Positions 42,522 to 46,497 of a stretch of DNA of 46,497 nucleotides are shown piece after piece (within the stretch, counting starts at the first letter, position 1; the number at the start of each line of letters is the position of its first letter). A program made the translations under genes and the position numbers. The notes under the pieces are model-generated. The model saw nothing but the letters and a program-made list of their open reading frames with translations. It did not search any database and had not been told where the DNA came from. Source of the stretch: an uncultured Prolixibacteraceae bacterium (GTDB lineage: Bacteria > Bacteroidota > Bacteroidia > Bacteroidales > Prolixibacteraceae); assembly GCA_903834475.1 (NCBI GenBank), contig CAILJH010000063.1, positions 1 through 46,497 of the forward strand, given 5' to 3'.

Positions 42522-43643
42522 ATGAATATTCAAATGGTTGATTTATATAAGCAATACCTCAAAATAAAGGGTGAAATTGATCTGGAAATACAGAAAGTCA
42601 TCGAATCTTCTGTATTTGTAAAGGGAGGAAAAGTTGTTGAACTGGAAGAGAATCTGAAAAAATATCTGAATATCGGCCATGTAATCACTTGTGGAAACGG
42701 GACAGATGCTCTTCAATTAGCTTTGATGGCACTGGATATCCCTGAAGGTAGCGAAGTAATTACCACTCCATTTACTTTTGTTTCGACACTTGAAGTTTTA
42801 GCATTGATGAAACTGAAGCCTGTTCTTGCCGATGTCGATCCGGATACTTTCAATATTGTACCTGAAAAAATACTGGAATGCATCACTCCAAATACTAAAG
42901 CGATTGTTCCGGTTCATCTGTTCGGGCAGTGTGCCGATATGGAATCGATCAATGAGATTGCTCAAAAACATAATCTGTTTGTGATTGAAGATGCCTGCCA
43001 AGCATTGGGAACCGATTATTATTTTAAAAATGGTACTATAGCCAAAGCCGGAACGATCAGTGATATTGCATGTAATTCATTTTTTCCGACTAAAAATCTT
43101 GGTGCATTTGGTGATGGTGGAGCCCTGTTTACAAACAATGATGAGCTTGCAGGTAAGTTGCGTTCTATGGCCAACCATGGGATGAGTAAAAAGTATTACT
43201 ACAATCGAATCGGTATCAATTCGAGACTGGATGCCATGCAGGCTGCAATCCTTGATGTAAAACTGAAATACCTTGATCAATATGTTCTTGATCGTAAGCT
43301 GGCTGCAGAATATTACGACCGGGAATTAGACGGAATTCAGGAAATTACAATACCAGCCCGAGTTTCATACAGTTCGCACAGTTTCCACCAATACACGGTA
43401 AAAGTCTCCGGAAGACGCGATGAACTAAAGAAGTTTCTTCAGTCAAAAGGGATTCCGGGTATGGTGTATTATCCGCTTTCTTTACATCTTCAGGAAGCGT
43501 ACCAATATCTTGGATATCGTGCCGGAGATTTCCCTGTGGCCGAAAAACTATCGGAACAAGTGTTATCTTTGCCAATGCACACCGAATTGACTGAAGAAGA
43601 GTTAACACACATTGTCGCATCAATCCGGGAATTTTTCAATTAA
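42522..43643 (+). CDS. DegT/DnrJ/EryC1/StrS aminotransferase (WbpE/WlbC-like)
   Basis: A 373-residue PLP-dependent sugar aminotransferase. Residues seen: [17 protein letters not shown] (phosphate-binding region), [28 protein letters not shown] and the PLP lysine in [15 protein letters not shown], then [14 protein letters not shown]. With the two following genes it fits the WbpE step, which aminates UDP-2-acetamido-3-oxo-glucuronate at C3. Its stop overlaps the next start (TAATG), so the two are coupled. The pathway is inferred from the three-gene set; other 3-amino sugars are possible. Confidence 0.9.
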   Translation: MNIQMVDLYKQYLKIKGEIDLEIQKVIESSVFVKGGKVVELEENLKKYLNIGHVITCGNGTDALQLALMALDIPEGSEVITTPFTFVSTLEVLALMKLKPVLADVDPDTFNIVPEKILECITPNTKAIVPVHLFGQCADMESINEIAQKHNLFVIEDACQALGTDYYFKNGTIAKAGTISDIACNSFFPTKNLGAFGDGGALFTNNDELAGKLRSMANHGMSKKYYYNRIGINSRLDAMQAAILDVKLKYLDQYVLDRKLAAEYYDRELDGIQEITIPARVSYSSHSFHQYTVKVSGRRDELKKFLQSKGIPGMVYYPLSLHLQEAYQYLGYRAGDFPVAEKLSEQVLSLPMHTELTEEELTHIVASIREFFN

Positions 43644-44224
43644 TGGAAACAACTTATCTTGCTCATCAAACTGCTGTCATCGACCCGGGATGCGAGATTG
43701 GTCTCGAAACCAGAATCTGGCATTTTTCCCATATCATGAGCGGTTGCACCATTGGTGAACATTGCTCAATTGGTCAAAATGTGGTTATTTCTCCGGAAGT
43801 ACGAATTGGAAATCATGTTAAAATCCAGAATAATGTTTCGGTATATACTGGTGTAATCTGCGAAGATGACGTATTCCTCGGACCTTCGGTTGTTTTTACG
43901 AATGTGATAAACCCACGAAGTGCAATAGCCCGGAAAAATGAATATTTGCCAACTCTGGTGCGAAAAGGAGCAACCATTGGAGCGAATGCTACGATCGTTT
44001 GCGGCATTACCATTGGGAGATTTGCTTTTATTGGCGCAGGTGCCGTTGTAACGAAAAGCATTCCCGAATATGCCCTGGTTGTTGGAAATCCTGCCAGGCA
44101 GACAGGCTGGATGAGCGAATTCGGGCATAAATTGAAATTCAGTCCGGAAGGTATTGCCATTTGTCCTGAAAGTCAGGAAAAATACCGGCTCGAAAACGGG
44201 AATGTATCAAAAATTAACGATTAA
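43643..44224 (+). CDS. Hexapeptide-repeat sugar-nucleotide N-acetyltransferase (WbpD/WlbB-like)
   Basis: A 193-residue left-handed beta-helix acetyltransferase with hexapeptide turns throughout ([48 protein letters not shown]) and the ending [21 protein letters not shown] seen in WbpD. It would acetylate the 3-amino group made by the preceding enzyme, giving a 2,3-diacetamido sugar nucleotide. Starts on the last base of the aminotransferase gene and is followed eight bases later by the dehydrogenase gene. Confidence 0.92.
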   Translation: METTYLAHQTAVIDPGCEIGLETRIWHFSHIMSGCTIGEHCSIGQNVVISPEVRIGNHVKIQNNVSVYTGVICEDDVFLGPSVVFTNVINPRSAIARKNEYLPTLVRKGATIGANATIVCGITIGRFAFIGAGAVVTKSIPEYALVVGNPARQTGWMSEFGHKLKFSPEGIAICPESQEKYRLENGNVSKIND

Positions 44225-44232
44225 AATTCGCT

Positions 44233-45267
44233 ATGTCATCTGAAAAAAAAATACGGTTTGCAGTTATTGGTCAAGGTCATATTGGAAAGCGCCATGCAGA
44301 AATGATTGATAGAAATCCCCAATCAGAGCTTGCTGCAGTCTGTGATATACTTGCTCCGGAAAAGTGCAAAGCTTCTTATGAGGGAATTCCGTTTTACCGG
44401 TCGATTGATGAGTTGCTTGAAAAAGAGAATAATCTGGATGTTATAAATGTATGCACTCCCAATGGTCTGCATGCTGAAATGGCGATCAAAGCTCTGAATA
44501 AAGGACTTCATGTAGTCATAGAAAAACCAATGGCCCTAACAAAGGCTGATGCTGAAAAGGTTGTTTTCAAGTCATTGGAGAAACACAAGATTGTTTTCTG
44601 CGTCATGCAAAACAGGTATTCGCCGCCTTCAGTCTGGCTGAAAAGCGTGATGGATCAAAATCTGCTTGGACGTTTGTTTCATGTTCAGATTAATTGCTAC
44701 TGGAATCGTGATGAACGCTACTATACCCGTCAGAACTGGCATGGCGATGCTCAACTGGATGGCGGAACTTTATTTACCCAGTTTTCGCATTTCATCGATA
44801 TCATGTACTGGTTGTTTGGCGATATAAAAAATATCAGCGGGCAATTCCGGGATTTTAATCATAAAACTCTGACAGATTTTGAAGATACCGGCATCGTTAA
44901 TTTCGAGTTTTTAAACGAAGGAATAGGAACATTGAATTATTCAACTTCAATATATCATGAAAATCTGGAAAGCAGTTTAACCATCATTGGTGAGAACGGA
45001 ACAATCAAAGTTGCCGGACAATACATGAATGAAGTGGTTTACTGCAACATCAAAGATTACCAGATGCCCGAACTTGAAGCCAGTGCTCCGCCCAATGACT
45101 ACGGATTATATAAAGGTTCAGCGCAAAATCACCATCTGGTTATTGAGAATGTCATCGAAACGATTAATGGTCATAAGCCAATCAGCACCAATGCGCTGGA
45201 AGGACTGAAAATTGTAGAGATGATAGAGCGTATTTACGCAGTGAGAGATCAGGTATGGAAAAAATAA
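44233..45267 (+). CDS. Gfo/Idh/MocA oxidoreductase (WbpB/WlbA-like)
   Basis: A 344-residue NAD-dependent sugar-nucleotide 3-dehydrogenase. The Rossmann motif is FAVIGQGHIGKRHAEM, the catalytic EKP motif is HVVIEKPMALTKADAE and the second-domain signature is QLDGGTLFTQFSHFIDIMYW. In the WbpB pathway it oxidises UDP-GlcNAcA at C3, giving the substrate for the aminotransferase two genes upstream. The enzymes that would make UDP-GlcNAcA (WbpA-type) are not in the window. The gene overlaps the UpxY start by 13 bases. Confidence 0.9.
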   Translation: MSSEKKIRFAVIGQGHIGKRHAEMIDRNPQSELAAVCDILAPEKCKASYEGIPFYRSIDELLEKENNLDVINVCTPNGLHAEMAIKALNKGLHVVIEKPMALTKADAEKVVFKSLEKHKIVFCVMQNRYSPPSVWLKSVMDQNLLGRLFHVQINCYWNRDERYYTRQNWHGDAQLDGGTLFTQFSHFIDIMYWLFGDIKNISGQFRDFNHKTLTDFEDTGIVNFEFLNEGIGTLNYSTSIYHENLESSLTIIGENGTIKVAGQYMNEVVYCNIKDYQMPELEASAPPNDYGLYKGSAQNHHLVIENVIETINGHKPISTNALEGLKIVEMIERIYAVRDQVWKK

Positions 45268-45779
45268 ATCTACAGAAGGAATACCATTGGCATGCTGTTT
45301 ATGTCAAATCACGGACAGAGAAAAAAGCTCAAATTGAACTTGAATTTCAAAATATTGAGACTTTTCTGCCACTTCAACGCAAATTACGACAATGGAGCGA
45401 CCGGAAGAAATGGGTTGAAATGCCACTTATTTCAGGTTATATTTTTGTCAGAATTTGTCGCAAAGAATATGATTTAGTTCTTCAGTCGAATTATGCGGTT
45501 AGTTACGTCAGGTTTGAAGGAACCGCTGCTGTAATCCCTGATAATCAGATTGAAAATCTGAAAGTGATGCTCAGTCAGGATAATCTGGAAATTGAAGTTA
45601 CTCAGAAAAATCTTGCACCCGGACAATTGGTTGATGTCATTGCTGGTCCTTTGATTGGACTTCGGGGAAAACTTGTCTTTATTAAGGGAAAAAGTAAAGT
45701 TGCCGTTAGTTTAGAGCAGCTCGGATATTCAGCAATGGTTGAAATTTCAGTGGATGACATCAGGGTCTATGAAAAATGA
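45255..45779 (+). CDS. UpxY-type transcription antiterminator (NusG paralogue)
   Basis: A 174-residue NusG-like protein. The NGN domain opens YHWHAVYVKSRTEKKAQIEL, with FLPLQRKLRQWSDRKKWVEM and PLISGYIFVRI. The C-terminal KOW domain is PGQLVDVIAGPLIGLRGKLV. In Bacteroides such proteins let RNA polymerase read through the long leaders of capsule operons. There upxY is normally the first gene; here three sugar-nucleotide genes precede it. It overlaps the oxidoreductase gene by 13 bases, so it is co-transcribed with it. Confidence 0.92.
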   Translation: MEKINLQKEYHWHAVYVKSRTEKKAQIELEFQNIETFLPLQRKLRQWSDRKKWVEMPLISGYIFVRICRKEYDLVLQSNYAVSYVRFEGTAAVIPDNQIENLKVMLSQDNLEIEVTQKNLAPGQLVDVIAGPLIGLRGKLVFIKGKSKVAVSLEQLGYSAMVEISVDDIRVYEK

Positions 45780-45823
45780 TCATGAATAGTTTTCAGATTA
45801 ATTCATCAAAGTTAAATTGTAAA

Positions 45824-46497
45824 ATGAATCTTAATGAACTAATCGACATTGCCATAACTGCCGCCATCCGGGCTGGAGAAAAAATAGCAGAAGTTTATTC
45901 ATCCGTTGATTTTCAGGTTGTTTTAAAAGAAGACCATTCACCGGTTACGATTGCCGACCGCAATGCTCACGAAGAAATTGTGAGTGTACTTGAAATCACC
46001 CAACTTCCGGTTTTAAGTGAAGAAGGAATTCACTCCGGTTTTGCCAAAAGAAAGGATTGGAATTTATTTTGGCTCGTTGATCCATTAGATGGAACGAAAG
46101 AATTTATCAAGCGCAACGATGAATTTACGGTCAACATTGCACTCATTCATGAAAATCATCCAATTGCCGGTGTTATTTATGCACCGGTAACAGAGGAACT
46201 ATTTGTCGGAATCCTTGGATCAGGGGCGTTCAGACTCATTAATCCTGAAGAAAATTGTACATTTCAAATTATGCAGCATTCAGGGGTACAACTTCCGGAA
46301 GAAAAAAAACTGGATCAGTTTACTGTAGTTGTGAGCCGTTCGCATATGAATCCGGAGACGGAAGAATATATTGAAATTCTCAGGCAAAAGTATGGCCCTG
46401 TCATGGTAATGAGCATGGGAAGTTCGCTGAAAATCTGCAGGATTGCTGAAGGAAAAGCCACTATTTATCCGAAATTTGGACAAACCATGGAGTGGGA
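45824..46497 (+). CDS. cysQ: 3'(2'),5'-bisphosphate nucleotidase CysQ (3' truncated by window edge)
   Basis: The frame is open from 45824 to the end of the window (224 codons). Start at ATG 45824 (MNLNELIDIAITAAIRAG, the usual CysQ start); an in-frame ATG at 45782 is also possible. Inositol monophosphatase-type metal motifs are present: SEEG (Glu ligand), WLVDPLDGTKEFIKRNDEF, and the family stretch VVSRSHMNPETEEYIE. GQTMEW at the edge is the beginning of the last metal motif. CysQ removes PAP formed in sulfation or sulfate reduction, and it often sits in surface-polysaccharide operons of Bacteroidota. It follows UpxY after 44 bases. Confidence 0.92.
   Translation, partial: MNLNELIDIAITAAIRAGEKIAEVYSSVDFQVVLKEDHSPVTIADRNAHEEIVSVLEITQLPVLSEEGIHSGFAKRKDWNLFWLVDPLDGTKEFIKRNDEFTVNIALIHENHPIAGVIYAPVTEELFVGILGSGAFRLINPEENCTFQIMQHSGVQLPEEKKLDQFTVVVSRSHMNPETEEYIEILRQKYGPVMVMSMGSSLKICRIAEGKATIYPKFGQTMEW

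Overview
The window reads as chromosomal DNA from a Bacteroidota bacterium, most likely an anaerobic or facultative member of the Bacteroidales/Marinilabiliales (Prolixibacteraceae-like; this rank is inference). The support is a SusC/SusD pair, a UpxY-type NusG paralogue, promoter boxes of the Bacteroidota TAnnTTTG type, weak Shine-Dalgarno sites, and many short hairpin repeats between genes. No phage, plasmid or CRISPR region is visible.

Layout. (1) 1-3.8 kb: a redox pair. One gene is a 5'-truncated NuoE/NuoF-type flavoprotein. The other is a 2Fe-2S/GltD-like flavoprotein that appears to lack its pyridine-nucleotide domain. (2) 3.9-12.1 kb: an envelope-type run of ThuA protein, PQQ-like beta-propeller, GT4 glycosyltransferase, LolD-like ATPase, DUF1697 and a large FtsX-type permease. 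(3) 12.1-12.9 kb: a RelE/ParE toxin-antitoxin cassette between two copies of one palindrome, followed by a diverged second copy of the permease 3' end. (4) 13.0-19.5 kb: a DUF4395 membrane protein and a dicarboxylate symporter on +, then on - a CitMHS citrate transporter, citrate lyase alpha (citF) and a fused citrate lyase ACP-beta protein (citDE). A GH106-like hydrolase, 19.5-21.5 kb, lies directly upstream of citDE behind its own promoter.

(5) 21.6-40 kb: the centrepiece, a long leftward operon resembling the rus (ribose-scavenging) loci of Bacteroides. In transcription order it has ribokinase, SusC, SusD, three secreted ADP-ribosylglycohydrolase-family proteins, two double-domain secreted esterases, a GRP/RhaT-type sugar transporter and a lipoprotein. 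It is read divergently from a large helical-repeat protein in the regulator position. A GxxExxY nuclease-like gene bracketed by hairpin repeats interrupts the operon. The likely logic is that TonB-dependent uptake brings in ribosylated, perhaps acyl-decorated, compounds. Secreted esterases and ADP-ribosylglycohydrolases release ribose, the inner-membrane transporter imports it, and ribokinase phosphorylates it.

(6) 40.0-42.2 kb: N-carbamoylputrescine amidase, a flavin reductase-rubredoxin fusion and tRNA-Lys(UUU), all leftward. (7) 42.5 kb to the end: a rightward surface-polysaccharide operon with three genes for a diacetamido-uronic acid sugar nucleotide, a UpxY antiterminator and a 3'-truncated cysQ.

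Functions come from reading motifs by eye. No database search or structure prediction was run.
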